This document shows, piece by piece, positions 7,843 through 14,862 of a stretch of DNA of 51,539 nucleotides (position 1 is the stretch's first letter; the number at the start of each line of letters is the position of its first letter). This DNA comes from a virus. The notes beneath the pieces are model-generated. The model was not told where the DNA came from. It saw nothing but the letters and a program-made list of their open reading frames with translations, and did no database searches. The position numbers and the translations under genes were made by a program. The stretch spans positions 1-51,539 of the IMG/VR virus record IMGVR_UViG_3300025505_000001. The stretch is one strand, 5' to 3'.

Positions 7843-8513
7843 TAGAAGTGTATCGTCGCGGAGACGCCGTATCCCAGTTTGCCGAAGCCTGGCTTCTGGA
7901 ACGTCTCGGTCTTGTAGAGCCATCCAGCCTGGGCGTTCAGCCCTGTATGCGAGATGGGAAAGGAGAGTGTAGCGACCGGAAGGGTCTGTAGATACGGCAG
8001 AGCCGAATCATCGTGACGGACCCGAGAGGTCTCCGAATGACCGGAGAAGCGTTCATCTCCGGCGATGCCGACGCCTGCTCGTAGACCTCCGAAGAGGGCT
8101 ACGTTGTATGTCGCTGTAGCGTTGAATCTGGAGAGCAAGCCCAACTGGAAATTGGGTCCTCGTTCGTTCGGCTTCGCCGAAGGAGCCGTCGCCAGCGTTG
8201 TCGGAGCATCCATCTGGATTGCCTGCGTAGCAGGGAGCGTGCCCTCAGCCGTGTCGAGGTCCTCGCATCGGACGCCTGACAGAAGCAGCCAGTTCGCGAG
8301 TTGTGCTTTCGGGACAACGTGAACGGACATCGGGGCGATGCGGCCTATCGGCGAAGCCGAGTTGTTGACGATGGTTGTGATGCCTGTGTTGGCGTCGATG
8401 TCGCAATCGACAGCCGGAAGAGGCGCGGCCTGGACGACGGTATGCCACGAGGCTACCATCGCCATGACTACGAGGGCTTCAGCGACAGCCCGAATGACGG
8501 TTCTCTTTTTCAT
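7842..8513 (-). CDS. Secreted protein with C-terminal outer-membrane barrel signature
   Basis: 223 aa. N-terminal signal peptide (KKRTVIRAVAEALVVMAMVA...VVQA-AP, cleavage near residue 29). From about residue 118 the sequence alternates polar and hydrophobic residues as in transmembrane strands, and it ends GYGVSATIHF, with the terminal Phe typical of BamA substrates. A middle Pro/Thr linker separates a small periplasmic part. Phage-encoded outer-membrane proteins such as lambda Lom are known; this one may alter the host surface. Implies a diderm host. Confidence 0.65.
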   Translation of the reverse strand: MKKRTVIRAVAEALVVMAMVASWHTVVQAAPLPAVDCDIDANTGITTIVNNSASPIGRIAPMSVHVVPKAQLANWLLLSGVRCEDLDTAEGTLPATQAIQMDAPTTLATAPSAKPNERGPNFQLGLLSRFNATATYNVALFGGLRAGVGIAGDERFSGHSETSRVRHDDSALPYLQTLPVATLSFPISHTGLNAQAGWLYKTETFQKPGFGKLGYGVSATIHF

Positions 8514-8633
8514 TTAGTGCTTCTTTCTTGCTATGACCGCATTTCTAGCGGCAACGATTAGGTACAAGGGGATTATCACGGCCATGATACCACGAATCTG
8601 GTCAGCCGTCAAGCCCTGGGTCTCTAGGTTCAC
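8514..8633 (-). CDS. Micro membrane protein (39 aa)
   Basis: GTG start inside the upstream stop (GTGA). One hydrophobic helix (GIMAVIIPLYLIVAA) followed by a basic tail ARKKH. The stop abuts the ATG of the secreted barrel-like protein, suggesting coupled translation. Function unknown. Confidence 0.55.
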   Translation of the reverse strand: MNLETQGLTADQIRGIMAVIIPLYLIVAARNAVIARKKH

Positions 8634-8794
8634 TTGGTTCCTTTCGGCACCGGATGGGCACATTCCTCACACAAAAACATGAAGATTGTGCTCTTGAGGT
8701 ACGACCGTTTGAGAGTTGCGGGGTTCTTGCATTTGGGACGCTCGCATTGGTATACGTCCGAGTCTATGGGGGTCTCGTAGACGGAGGTAGGCAT
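8630..8794 (-). CDS. Zinc-binding microprotein (54 aa)
   Basis: Start at 8794 shares its A with the upstream TAA. CERPKC and CEEC form two Cys pairs about 25 residues apart with a basic middle (LKRSYLKS). Probable zinc finger; function unknown. Confidence 0.6.
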   Translation of the reverse strand: MPTSVYETPIDSDVYQCERPKCKNPATLKRSYLKSTIFMFLCEECAHPVPKGTK

Positions 8795-9252
8795 TACTCG
8801 TACACCCAGTAGGTAACGCCTGTCCCAGGATGGATGGCCTCGAAGCCTCCTCCGATTGAGCGGTCGCAATCCTTCTTACGGACGGCGGCCCCCTTGAGGA
8901 AGACGTTGTACTTGTTCTGTCGGTTCGTGTTCTTCTCTCGGTCTCGCATCTTCACTAGGGTTGCTTTCTGCTGAGGAGTGATGCAAGACTGGCCGCAGAT
9001 GTGCGAACATCGGATGTCGTAGTCCTTGAGGTCTACTCGTATCCAGCCCCACTTCTCCAGCAGGACAGAGCCGGACGCCTTGATTTGGGTGCAGATGTGG
9101 TATGCCTTAAACTCGTGGCCGTTGCCTCCTTTGCGGAAGGGCGGGTCGACCCTGTAGTAGCGACCATCAGGGGCGAGCCAGCCCATCTCCATCTGACCGA
9201 AGCGGACCGAAGGCTTGAGGGGTTTGTCGTAAGCGCTCATGGGGAATCTCAA
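8794..9252 (-). CDS. Phage protein, GWIRVD/HICG family, copy 1
   Basis: 152 aa. TTG start at 9252 has SD GGAGG six bases away and overlaps the upstream stop (TTGA); an ATG at 9240 lacks such an SD. It shares GWL-P-G, EKWGWIRVD and SHICGQSCIT with the gene at 11130-11624 and is more distantly like the start of 11624-12826. The His/Cys motif may bind metal. A cytoplasmic accessory factor of unknown function. Confidence 0.65.
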   Translation of the reverse strand: MRFPMSAYDKPLKPSVRFGQMEMGWLAPDGRYYRVDPPFRKGGNGHEFKAYHICTQIKASGSVLLEKWGWIRVDLKDYDIRCSHICGQSCITPQQKATLVKMRDREKNTNRQNKYNVFLKGAAVRKKDCDRSIGGGFEAIHPGTGVTYWVYE

Positions 9253-9431
9253 AGCCTACCTCCATTAAGGCTGTTCCTACGGAAGACCGTAGGGCTGAAC
9301 TTGGGGTCGCGCTCTGCAAAGAGAGCGCAAAGGTGATTGACGAGGGCTACTCGGTACATCCTCTGCATCACCTCGACAGAGGGGACGTTCTTGATTGCCT
9401 GAGCGATGGCCCGATACTCGGCCCTAGTCAC
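9249..9431 (-). CDS. Hypothetical protein (60 aa)
   Basis: GTG start just before the upstream stop; ends in TTGA overlap. Helical, basic (EYRAIAQAIKNV), no recognised domain. Confidence 0.55.
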   Translation of the reverse strand: MTRAEYRAIAQAIKNVPSVEVMQRMYRVALVNHLCALFAERDPKFSPTVFRRNSLNGGRL

Positions 9432-9624
9432 TTGGTTCGGTCTCCTCGCCTAAGGCGTCTTCCTCTTCCGAGGCCTCTTGTTCTTCTTCTTGGTCGAGTC
9501 CGTAGGCGAAGAATCTACGGACGATTTCTTCTTCGGGCAATTTGTCGATGTAGTCCGCGAGAAAGTCTGTCTCGGCATCGAGGACGAGTTCTCGCATCTC
9601 TTCCATGTCATCAGGTGGTGGCAT
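9424..9624 (-). CDS. Strongly acidic protein (66 aa), possible DNA mimic
   Basis: ATG preceded by AGGAG. I count 26 Asp/Glu against 4 Lys/Arg, with a DQEEEQEASEEEDALGEE tail. Small acidic phage proteins often mimic DNA to block restriction or nucleoid proteins (Ocr, Gam-like cases), but there is no sequence proof here. Confidence 0.6.
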   Translation of the reverse strand: MPPPDDMEEMRELVLDAETDFLADYIDKLPEEEIVRRFFAYGLDQEEEQEASEEEDALGEETEPSD

Positions 9625-9634
9625 GTCGGTGCTC

Positions 9635-9724
9635 CTAATCTATGTCAATGACGCGCTTGCGACCGCATCGACGGCAGTTGAACTCGTTGTCGTCCCAATC
9701 GTAGTACTCGACGTGACTACTCAT
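9635..9724 (-). CDS. Micro zinc-knuckle protein (29 aa)
   Basis: ATG overlaps the upstream stop by eight bases (ATGAGTAG). The product carries one CRRC knuckle followed by GRKRV. Very short; supported by tight spacing and by AGGAG of the next gene directly after its stop. Confidence 0.45.
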   Translation of the reverse strand: MSSHVEYYDWDDNEFNCRRCGRKRVIDID

Positions 9725-9854
9725 AAGCCAACAGATAATGCTCAGCAAAGGTATTGACTGCGTCCTCCATCGTGAGTACGGTTGCTCTCCACTCGCACGA
9801 GCAGGTGATGAATACCCGGTCGGTATCGATGATTGATATGCACTTGTGATGCAT
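9717..9854 (-). CDS. Small Cys/His protein (45 aa)
   Basis: Start at 9854 follows GGAGG by 11 bases; a longer frame to 9899 is possible. HHKC and CSC motifs suggest metal binding. The ~100 bases upstream contain a hairpin at 9936-9959 around the stop of the previous gene. Confidence 0.5.
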   Translation of the reverse strand: MHHKCISIIDTDRVFITCSCEWRATVLTMEDAVNTFAEHYLLAYE

Positions 9855-9955
9855 CGAAGATGAATCCTCCAGCCCCCTGCCCCTCCAGAGGAGAGGCAAG
9901 AGGCTTGACGTTTGGCTGAGCCTAGCCGGGAGGACCTAGGGGTCTGGAGCGAGAC

Positions 9956-10282
9956 CTAGAGAGAGGCGACCAACGCCTTCAGACCAGCGACCAACTTGGC
10001 GTACTTCGCCGAGTCACCGTTCGAGGAGTCGGCCTTCGGCTGGACCTTGTAGTCCGACGCGTCGAACTTGGAGCCGTTGTGCCCCTTGAAGCGGAGCGAA
10101 CCGTCCGTCTTCGAGATGCAGGTGACTTCCTGCGGGCCGTTGACGGGACGCCCGTTGACGGAGTCGATGGTGCGCCCCTTCTTCTCGATGACGATGTCGC
10201 CTTCGGCGGGCGTTCCGCCGCCGTTGTAGTTGGACTCGAAAGTCCCTGCTGCCTTACACATAATGGATAGGTACCTTTCCAT
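9956..10282 (-). CDS. Hypothetical protein (108 aa)
   Basis: Start at 10282 behind GGAGG with seven-base spacing. Small beta-rich N-terminal region (GDIVIEKKGRTIDSVNG), then a Lys-rich helix ending AKLVAGLKALVASL. No family recognised. Its stop lies in a hairpin (CTAGGGGTCT...AGACCTAG). Confidence 0.6.
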   Translation of the reverse strand: MERYLSIMCKAAGTFESNYNGGGTPAEGDIVIEKKGRTIDSVNGRPVNGPQEVTCISKTDGSLRFKGHNGSKFDASDYKVQPKADSSNGDSAKYAKLVAGLKALVASL

Positions 10283-10354
10283 GAGACTACCTCCGAAACC
10301 CCGGAGGGGGGAATGGGTCATGCTCCGGACTTGGGACCGGACGCTGGCACATTA

Positions 10355-10385
10355 CACCCCTTCCCGAAAGGGGAAGGAAGGGGTG
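10355..10385 (-). promoter_or_regulatory. Perfect 10-bp stem-loop between genes
   Basis: CACCCCTTCC (10355-10364) and GGAAGGGGTG (10376-10385) form a perfect stem with an 11-nt loop, in the leader of the 108-aa gene. No U-tract follows on the minus strand, so it is more likely an RNA-processing or translation-control hairpin than a terminator. Confidence 0.5.
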
Positions 10386-10404
10386 CCCTCTGTGAGAGGC
10401 TGGT

Positions 10405-11133
10405 TCAATCTCCTTCGTGCTGATGCAGATGGTAGGGGTACCCGATGGCCGGGTCCCGATGGTGGTCGCCCATACCGGAACGCTCCCAGGCTCCGTCATC
10501 GAGAAGCGGATTGTCCAGGCGCTCCGAATGAAGCCGAAGCAACTGCCCTCCTCCGGAGGAAGAAGGCTGAGGTCTCGCAGAGACCGGAAGTCTCCAGGAC
10601 TCCAGACCTGGCTCTTGGTCTTCAGGGCCGTCCCATTCGACTACATCGTCCGGAAGCATGATGTAGCCAGGCTTGAGAGCCTTGCTTCCCCATGTCGCCA
10701 GTTTGATGGAGCCCCGACCGACCTTGAAGAGCGTCGGTTGCCAAGCCGCGACAACCGGAGTCGGATAGAAGTCCTCGAAGCACTTGACCTTGGTGTCCTC
10801 GAAGTCTGCCATCGCCAAGACGAATTGCATCTTCGCGGCGGCTCCCTTCGTCGTCGAATGTAGATGGACCGGAGTTTCGTGGTAGTATTTGCCGAGGCAC
10901 CCCAGGGCATGCGCGACATAATCGCCGTTCACGTCCTTGAAGCCCATGTGGAAGTCGAGCCATATCTCCTCGAAGAATGGCCGGGCTCCGGCTTCGGAGG
11001 TGTCGGTGACGGACTGACCTAGGAGGATGATGGCATCGACCGGGGTCGAAGCCCACACGACCTCGTCGTCCGGACGAGCCGCCTTCATGCGCTTCATCCG
11101 GTCTTCGCGGTCGTCAACGAGTAAGACTATCAT
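10405..11133 (-). CDS. Receiver-like (cREC-type) protein
   Basis: 242 aa; start at 11133 overlaps the upstream stop (ATGA). Residues 1-115 resemble the cyclic-phosphate-processing receiver-like domain seen in phages and mobile elements: VLLVDDRE at the start, EIWLDFHMG near residue 65 (acidic acceptor position), and VHLHSTTKGAAAKM near residue 97. The last ~60 residues look compositionally odd and could reflect a frame change. Proposed to act on nucleotide phosphates, by family analogy only. Confidence 0.5.
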   Translation of the reverse strand: MIVLLVDDREDRMKRMKAARPDDEVVWASTPVDAIILLGQSVTDTSEAGARPFFEEIWLDFHMGFKDVNGDYVAHALGCLGKYYHETPVHLHSTTKGAAAKMQFVLAMADFEDTKVKCFEDFYPTPVVAAWQPTLFKVGRGSIKLATWGSKALKPGYIMLPDDVVEWDGPEDQEPGLESWRLPVSARPQPSSSGGGQLLRLHSERLDNPLLDDGAWERSGMGDHHRDPAIGYPYHLHQHEGD

Positions 11134-11624
11134 ACTGATGCTCTCACTTTCCAACCGAGGTCACTCGGCTCCATGTACGCAGTAACCAAGACTCCCTGTC
11201 CCTTCTCTTCGCACTCGTTGGAATCGGTGTCTCGGATGTCGGCTTGGGCGACGAGGTCGCGAAACACTCTTCGGTGCTTCACGACCTTTTTGCCATCGGC
11301 GGTCGTATCCGTCTCGCTGTACTCCAGACGAGCATAGACCGTCTTGAGGAAGTCATGCTGAGCCTGAGTCATGCAGTACCGATTGCCGCAGATATGCAGA
11401 GCACGGATATCGGCTTTGTCGACTCGAATCCAGCCCATCTTCTCCATGACGGTCGAGGATGCTATGCGAAACATCTCGCATATCTTGAGGGCGACTACGT
11501 CGTGCTGACCTCCGCTTGATGGGACGAACCAGAGTTCGCCCTGAGGAGAGAGCCAGCCCCATTCGGTTCCGCCGATGTCCTTGCGAGTCTTCTTGACGAG
11601 GCGGAATGTCGGTTGTTTTGGCAT
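11130..11624 (-). CDS. Phage protein, GWIRVD/HICG family, copy 2
   Basis: 164 aa; ATG shares its A with the upstream TAA. EWGWLSPQG, EKMGWIRVD and LHICGNRYCMT align with the gene at 8794-9252. The C-terminal part is unrelated to copy 1. Unknown function; the paired copies suggest duplication within the accessory operon. Confidence 0.65.
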   Translation of the reverse strand: MPKQPTFRLVKKTRKDIGGTEWGWLSPQGELWFVPSSGGQHDVVALKICEMFRIASSTVMEKMGWIRVDKADIRALHICGNRYCMTQAQHDFLKTVYARLEYSETDTTADGKKVVKHRRVFRDLVAQADIRDTDSNECEEKGQGVLVTAYMEPSDLGWKVRASV

Positions 11625-12826
11625 TAGAACGTATCCCTCGTCGGGACGATGGGGTTGCCCAAGTCGTCGACGACCTTGCCGTCGAAGTTACGCCATTCGA
11701 TGCCGCCCCAATCGCTGGTGTAGTCCACGAGTTGAGCGTCGATGGGGAACAGCCGGGCAGTTTCGAGGGCACCCCAACCGTAGGCGGGGTCTTCATGCTT
11801 GTACTGTCGGGCACTCGTGCCGAAGCACAGTTTGTAGCGGTCGAGCAGAGTCTGGGCGACACACCACTGGCTCATACCTGTGGTCGGGTTCGTCTGGGTT
11901 TCGACGACTTCACCTGTGACTTTGCGGATGTAATGGCCGTCTCGGCTGACGAAGATTTCCGTCGAGTCGAGCCAGACGCGCTCCGGCCTTTTGGTCTTCT
12001 CGGCTTTGTCGGTCACACTGTCCTTCAGGGCCTTCTTCGTGCGGTCCAACTCGACAGAGAGGTACTGCTTCGATTCAAGGGTGCCGCCCTTGTCTCGCGT
12101 CAGTTGAATCACGTCTCGATATCCCAAGCGATTGAGATAGTCGATGGCGTCTTCCTGAGAGTCCACGTCCTTGACGTAGCAGGTCCCCGTCATCTGCCAT
12201 TGGACTTTGTAACGGGGCGATTGGTTCTCCGACAAGAAGGTCTGAAGCACTTTGACTTGGTTCTCGATGTCTCCGTGAACGGAGAGTTCGTAGGGGTCGT
12301 CGTCGTACTCGGGGTTCGGCTTCCCGAAAATCTTCTGTAGGAGGGCTGTTACCTCGGAGTCGGGCAGGGCCTTGCCCTTCGGGGTGCCCGAGACGTAGGC
12401 TTGGAAACGGGTGCTCTTCTCTCTGTCGTAAGGGATTTTGACTGCCCAAAGTCCCTCACCGTTGAACATCCCGGTGATAGCCGCGAGACCGTAAAGGTCT
12501 CCGACAACACCAGGACCTGAACTGCTTCCAGCCGCAACGCGGTAGTTTGCCTGGGTGCTGAAGTTGTAGAGTTTGCAGAATGAATCGAGATTCTTGGACA
12601 AGAAGACCAGTTTCTCGACGTTTGCTTTCTGTTGGTCGGTCATGTGGTGCTCGCTCCTTCCCGCCGCATTTGCGGCGTCCCAGATATTATCGCATTTTTT
12701 TTCCGCGCTGTCAACAAAAATCGTTTTTTCGGCAGTCTGTCCGTATCTGTAGCCATACGCAACCCATTCGAACGGCTTGTCTGCTGGAACTCGCTTCAGA
12801 CCGTCGCTCCCTAGATACCAACACAC
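11624..12826 (-). CDS. Hypothetical protein; start uncertain (12826 GTG or 12644 ATG)
   Basis: Longest accessory gene: 400 aa from GTG at 12826, or 340 aa from the ATG at 12644, which has SD GGAAGGAG and a near-consensus promoter just upstream (12686-12714). The extra N-terminal part looks genuinely coding: CWYLGSDGLKRV resembles GWLAPDGRYYRV of the 8794-9252 protein, and both then reach a T-x-QQKA motif. The frame even stays open to about 13072 with no start codon. No domain recognised in the body. Two isoforms are possible. Confidence 0.6.
   Translation of the reverse strand: MCWYLGSDGLKRVPADKPFEWVAYGYRYGQTAEKTIFVDSAEKKCDNIWDAANAAGRSEHHMTDQQKANVEKLVFLSKNLDSFCKLYNFSTQANYRVAAGSSSGPGVVGDLYGLAAITGMFNGEGLWAVKIPYDREKSTRFQAYVSGTPKGKALPDSEVTALLQKIFGKPNPEYDDDPYELSVHGDIENQVKVLQTFLSENQSPRYKVQWQMTGTCYVKDVDSQEDAIDYLNRLGYRDVIQLTRDKGGTLESKQYLSVELDRTKKALKDSVTDKAEKTKRPERVWLDSTEIFVSRDGHYIRKVTGEVVETQTNPTTGMSQWCVAQTLLDRYKLCFGTSARQYKHEDPAYGWGALETARLFPIDAQLVDYTSDWGGIEWRNFDGKVVDDLGNPIVPTRDTF
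12662..12677 (-). promoter_or_regulatory. Inverted repeat at predicted transcript start
   Basis: CGCCGCA-TT-TGCGGCG, a perfect 7-bp dyad. It lies between the predicted +1 (about 12679) and the SD of the 12644 start. It could be an operator or a 5' stabilising hairpin. Confidence 0.5.
12686..12714 (-). promoter_or_regulatory. Near-consensus sigma-70 promoter inside open frame
   Basis: Minus strand TTGACA (12714-12709), 17-bp spacer with an A-tract, GATAAT (12691-12686). Only one mismatch to consensus in the -10. It would drive the lower part of the accessory operon starting with the 12644 ATG. Confidence 0.75.
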
Positions 12827-13049
12827 GTTGTCTTGTTCGAGGAAGACAGGAGGGTCGACGAGGTTGCCATCCTCGTCCTCCTGCGGAGGCTCGGGCTCGT
12901 CGTAGATGATTTTGTGGGAGAGGTGGTAAGGTGTGTAGGTCCATGAATAGATTGATTGGCGGGTTTGGGGGCTCCAAACAGGGGCGATGGGTATGTTGTT
13001 TAGAAGGGGGACGCCAGCGGCGGAGCCCCCGGGCCAAGGCCAGGACGAC
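12827..13049 (-). other. Open frame without start codon upstream of the 11624-12826 gene
   Basis: In frame with the downstream gene, this stretch reads through about 75 codons (including YHLSHKIIYDEPEPPQEDEDG) without ATG, GTG or TTG until 12826. The composition looks protein-like. It is either a lost or frameshifted N-terminus or a chance open frame in GC-rich DNA. The gene upstream stops at 13050. Confidence 0.35.
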
Positions 13050-13220
13050 TTACCAGTCGGAGATATCTTTGGTTATCTCCTTGGCGTGGGCTAACGCTCC
13101 TTGTAGGCTCTTCCGAAGTGAGATGAGCCGGAGTCTGTTCTCGACCAGCCATTTCTGGAGGTCGTTCTGCACCGTAGTCTCGTTGCCGAACTCGTCTCGA
13201 ATCAGGAGGATGTACTTCAT
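13050..13220 (-). CDS. Hypothetical protein (56 aa)
   Basis: ATG at 13220 behind GGAGAG, overlapping the previous stop (ATGA). Short beta start (KYILLIRDEFG) then a helical region. No recognised domain. Confidence 0.55.
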   Translation of the reverse strand: MKYILLIRDEFGNETTVQNDLQKWLVENRLRLISLRKSLQGALAHAKEITKDISDW

Positions 13221-13378
13221 CGTCTCTCCACCGCTTTCGCGATACGGTCGAGGTAATACCATATACCCCAACCGAACCCGTAGCCAGCAAACACACAGAA
13301 CTGGAAGTCTTGGTGTGTGAAGGCAAAGTAGATAGAGGCGGTAAACGCACAGCCTGAGTAGAACGCCCATTGGCTCAT
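13217..13378 (-). CDS. Small two-helix membrane protein (53 aa)
   Basis: ATG overlaps the upstream stop (ATGA). Two aromatic-rich hydrophobic segments (WAFYSGCAFTASIYFAFT and FCVFAGYGFGWGIWYYL) with a short polar link and a basic C-terminus. Could be a holin-like or envelope protein; unproven. Confidence 0.6.
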   Translation of the reverse strand: MSQWAFYSGCAFTASIYFAFTHQDFQFCVFAGYGFGWGIWYYLDRIAKAVERR

Positions 13379-13707
13379 TGAGCCACCTCGGCTCGCCGAA
13401 TGGCGTGGGCCGTCTTCGCACCTAGCGACCGAATCCGACCGAGGATGCGTCCTCGGTCAACCCCAAAGACTCCCCGGAGGGAGTGCGAGGGGCGGTGGGC
13501 GCACCCAGGGCAAGACTTCTCAGCATCGACGGCGGCTGAGTAGATGATGACCCAACCGCAGTTGTTGCAGGTGTAGGTCGTCTCGACCAAGCACGTCTTG
13601 GTGTAGGGGGCCGGAATGTCGAGGCCGTAGAACTTGGCGTGGCCCTTCCACTCGGCTTCGGTGAATCCTGAGACCAGTTTCTCGTGGGTCTTGGTACGTT
13701 GCTTCAT
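13375..13707 (-). CDS. Zinc-ribbon protein (110 aa)
   Basis: ATG 13707 with upstream GGAAGGA inside the preceding gene's last codons. A central CNNC...CPGC pair about 20 residues apart forms a zinc ribbon, followed by a basic C-terminal tail (GRILGRIRS). Possibly nucleic-acid binding. Confidence 0.65.
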   Translation of the reverse strand: MKQRTKTHEKLVSGFTEAEWKGHAKFYGLDIPAPYTKTCLVETTYTCNNCGWVIIYSAAVDAEKSCPGCAHRPSHSLRGVFGVDRGRILGRIRSLGAKTAHAIRRAEVAQ

Positions 13708-13709
13708 GG

Positions 13710-13895
13710 CTATACGTCCTTCCAGGATTCATCTACAGCGCCGATGGAATGGGGCATTGTCTCCAGATGGTCACGCACGTCCTCGGACTGAACGTGAGTG
13801 AGAATGGCCTTGATGTCGTCGAGGATGAGAATGGCAGGCCGCCCCTTCTCATGCTGAGCCATCAGGTCCGTGATGAGTTGGGCGTCAATCATCAT
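13710..13895 (-). CDS. Hypothetical protein (61 aa)
   Basis: Starts at one of two consecutive ATGs after GGGAGG, overlapping the upstream stop. Contains RPAILILDDIKAIL, which looks like a beta-alpha unit. No family recognised. Confidence 0.55.
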   Translation of the reverse strand: MMIDAQLITDLMAQHEKGRPAILILDDIKAILTHVQSEDVRDHLETMPHSIGAVDESWKDV

Positions 13896-14022
13896 CGTAG
13901 TCCTCCCAATCGTCGGGGCTGTGGCCCCCTGCCAAGCAGAGGAACACGAGCAGTGCTACGAAGGCCATCCCGCAGAAGAAGCCAAGGGCCCAGGCGTTGT
14001 AGGTTAGGTCATGGCAGGGCAT
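13885..14022 (-). CDS. Small membrane protein (45 aa)
   Basis: ATG at 14022 shares its A with the upstream TGA and follows GGGAGG. One long hydrophobic helix (ALGFFCGMAFVALLVFLCLA) and an acidic tail DDWEDYDDD. Confidence 0.6.
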   Translation of the reverse strand: MPCHDLTYNAWALGFFCGMAFVALLVFLCLAGGHSPDDWEDYDDD

Positions 14023-14219
14023 CAGCGTACCTCCCCTGGGAAGACGAAGTTGAGGTCCATCGGGATTAGGTCCTCGATAGGATTGCCACCGAAGACCGGA
14101 TAGGACTCCGTAGGAGGGGCTACCTTGTCCCACGCACAGGCCACGACGATTCGGGCCTTCTCTGTGATGGTTGTAGGGCCGAAGGCATCGTAGTATTCCT
14201 CGGCGTCTCCACGGGGCAT
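14022..14219 (-). CDS. Hypothetical protein (65 aa)
   Basis: ATG follows the upstream TAG directly. Soluble, with no recognised motif; its TGA overlaps the next ATG. Confidence 0.55.
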   Translation of the reverse strand: MPRGDAEEYYDAFGPTTITEKARIVVACAWDKVAPPTESYPVFGGNPIEDLIPMDLNFVFPGEVR

Positions 14220-14369
14220 CTAGATGCCCTCCAGTCCGACTTGGTGGACGGGGTAACAGGGATTGGTGTGGTTGCCGATGGCCTCTCCGCAGTAGGCGCA
14301 TTGGCTCGCCATCTCTTCGATGTGGGCCTCGCCTGCTTCGGTGAGGTAGAACCGTGTAGAGTCGTCCAT
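14220..14369 (-). CDS. Small zinc-knuckle protein (49 aa)
   Basis: Start at 14369 after AGGAG with ten-base spacing. A short helical start (TRFYLTEAGEAHIEE) precedes CAYC...C, which may bind zinc. Function unknown. Confidence 0.55.
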   Translation of the reverse strand: MDDSTRFYLTEAGEAHIEEMASQCAYCGEAIGNHTNPCYPVHQVGLEGI

Positions 14370-14371
14370 GA

Positions 14372-14536
14372 TTACCACGCTCCTGTTCTCTTGCGGTTGT
14401 ACTGCTCTTCGCGTTTCGTCCACGCCAAGAGCATGGCATCCCGAGCATCCTGGGTTCTGACGAGGTGGACTACGGGGCTGTTGAGCATCAACCCCGGGTT
14501 GCTGTACGGCGAAGCCGGAGTCAGGTTTCGAGTCAT
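14372..14536 (-). CDS. Hypothetical basic protein (54 aa)
   Basis: ATG preceded by GAGGA. Ends KREEQYNRKRTGAW. No recognised domain; placed between two coupled genes of the operon. Confidence 0.55.
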   Translation of the reverse strand: MTRNLTPASPYSNPGLMLNSPVVHLVRTQDARDAMLLAWTKREEQYNRKRTGAW

Positions 14537-14540
14537 TGGG

Positions 14541-14759
14541 TTATTCCTCTGCTAAGATGATAGTGCGTATCTGTGCAAGAGCGGCGAGAGACGGGATGCG
14601 TGGATTGTCCACGATGTCCAGCACTTGCTGGAAGCGTCTCCATGAGTCTGCTCGCTCGAACTCTATGCACAGGCAACCGACTGAGTGCTCCCGGCACCCT
14701 CGAACTTCACGAGGGGCGAGACGCATGGTTCGTTTGTGCCGCTCCCCTCGCATACTCAT
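14541..14759 (-). CDS. First gene of accessory operon, Cys-containing (72 aa)
   Basis: ATG at 14759 behind AAGGAG. Basic N-terminus (MRGERHKRTMRLAPRE), then CREHSVGCLC, a possible metal site, then a helical tail. It lies about 35 nt downstream of the predicted start of the 14802-14831 promoter. Function unknown. Confidence 0.6.
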   Translation of the reverse strand: MSMRGERHKRTMRLAPREVRGCREHSVGCLCIEFERADSWRRFQQVLDIVDNPRIPSLAALAQIRTIILAEE

Positions 14760-14793
14760 TGGGTTTCTCCTTGATGACTTGGGGTGTTTAGAA

Positions 14794-14862
14794 CTGCCTC
14801 AATTATCTCACACTTAAAGAATTAGGTGCAATCCCGGAAATCAGGGTAATTTTGTGAGGCAG
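14794..14862. promoter_or_regulatory. 8-bp inverted repeat flanking the leftward promoter
   Basis: CTGCCTCA (14794-14801) and TGAGGCAG (14855-14862) bracket the leftward promoter, one arm touching its -10. The pair could be operator half-sites. The rest of 14760-15088 has no gene that I can see. Confidence 0.4.
14802..14831 (-). promoter_or_regulatory. Leftward promoter of accessory operon
   Basis: Minus strand TTGCAC (14831-14826), 18-bp spacer, extended TGA, then GATAAT (14807-14802). Predicted start about 14795, giving a ~35-nt leader before the 14759 ATG. Confidence 0.6.

Noticed and set aside
12711-13037. Leftward ORF MARGLRRW... with an ATG at 12944
   Set aside because: Arg/Pro-rich composition typical of an off-frame reading; it stops within the promoter region. 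The frame continuing into the downstream gene is more protein-like.
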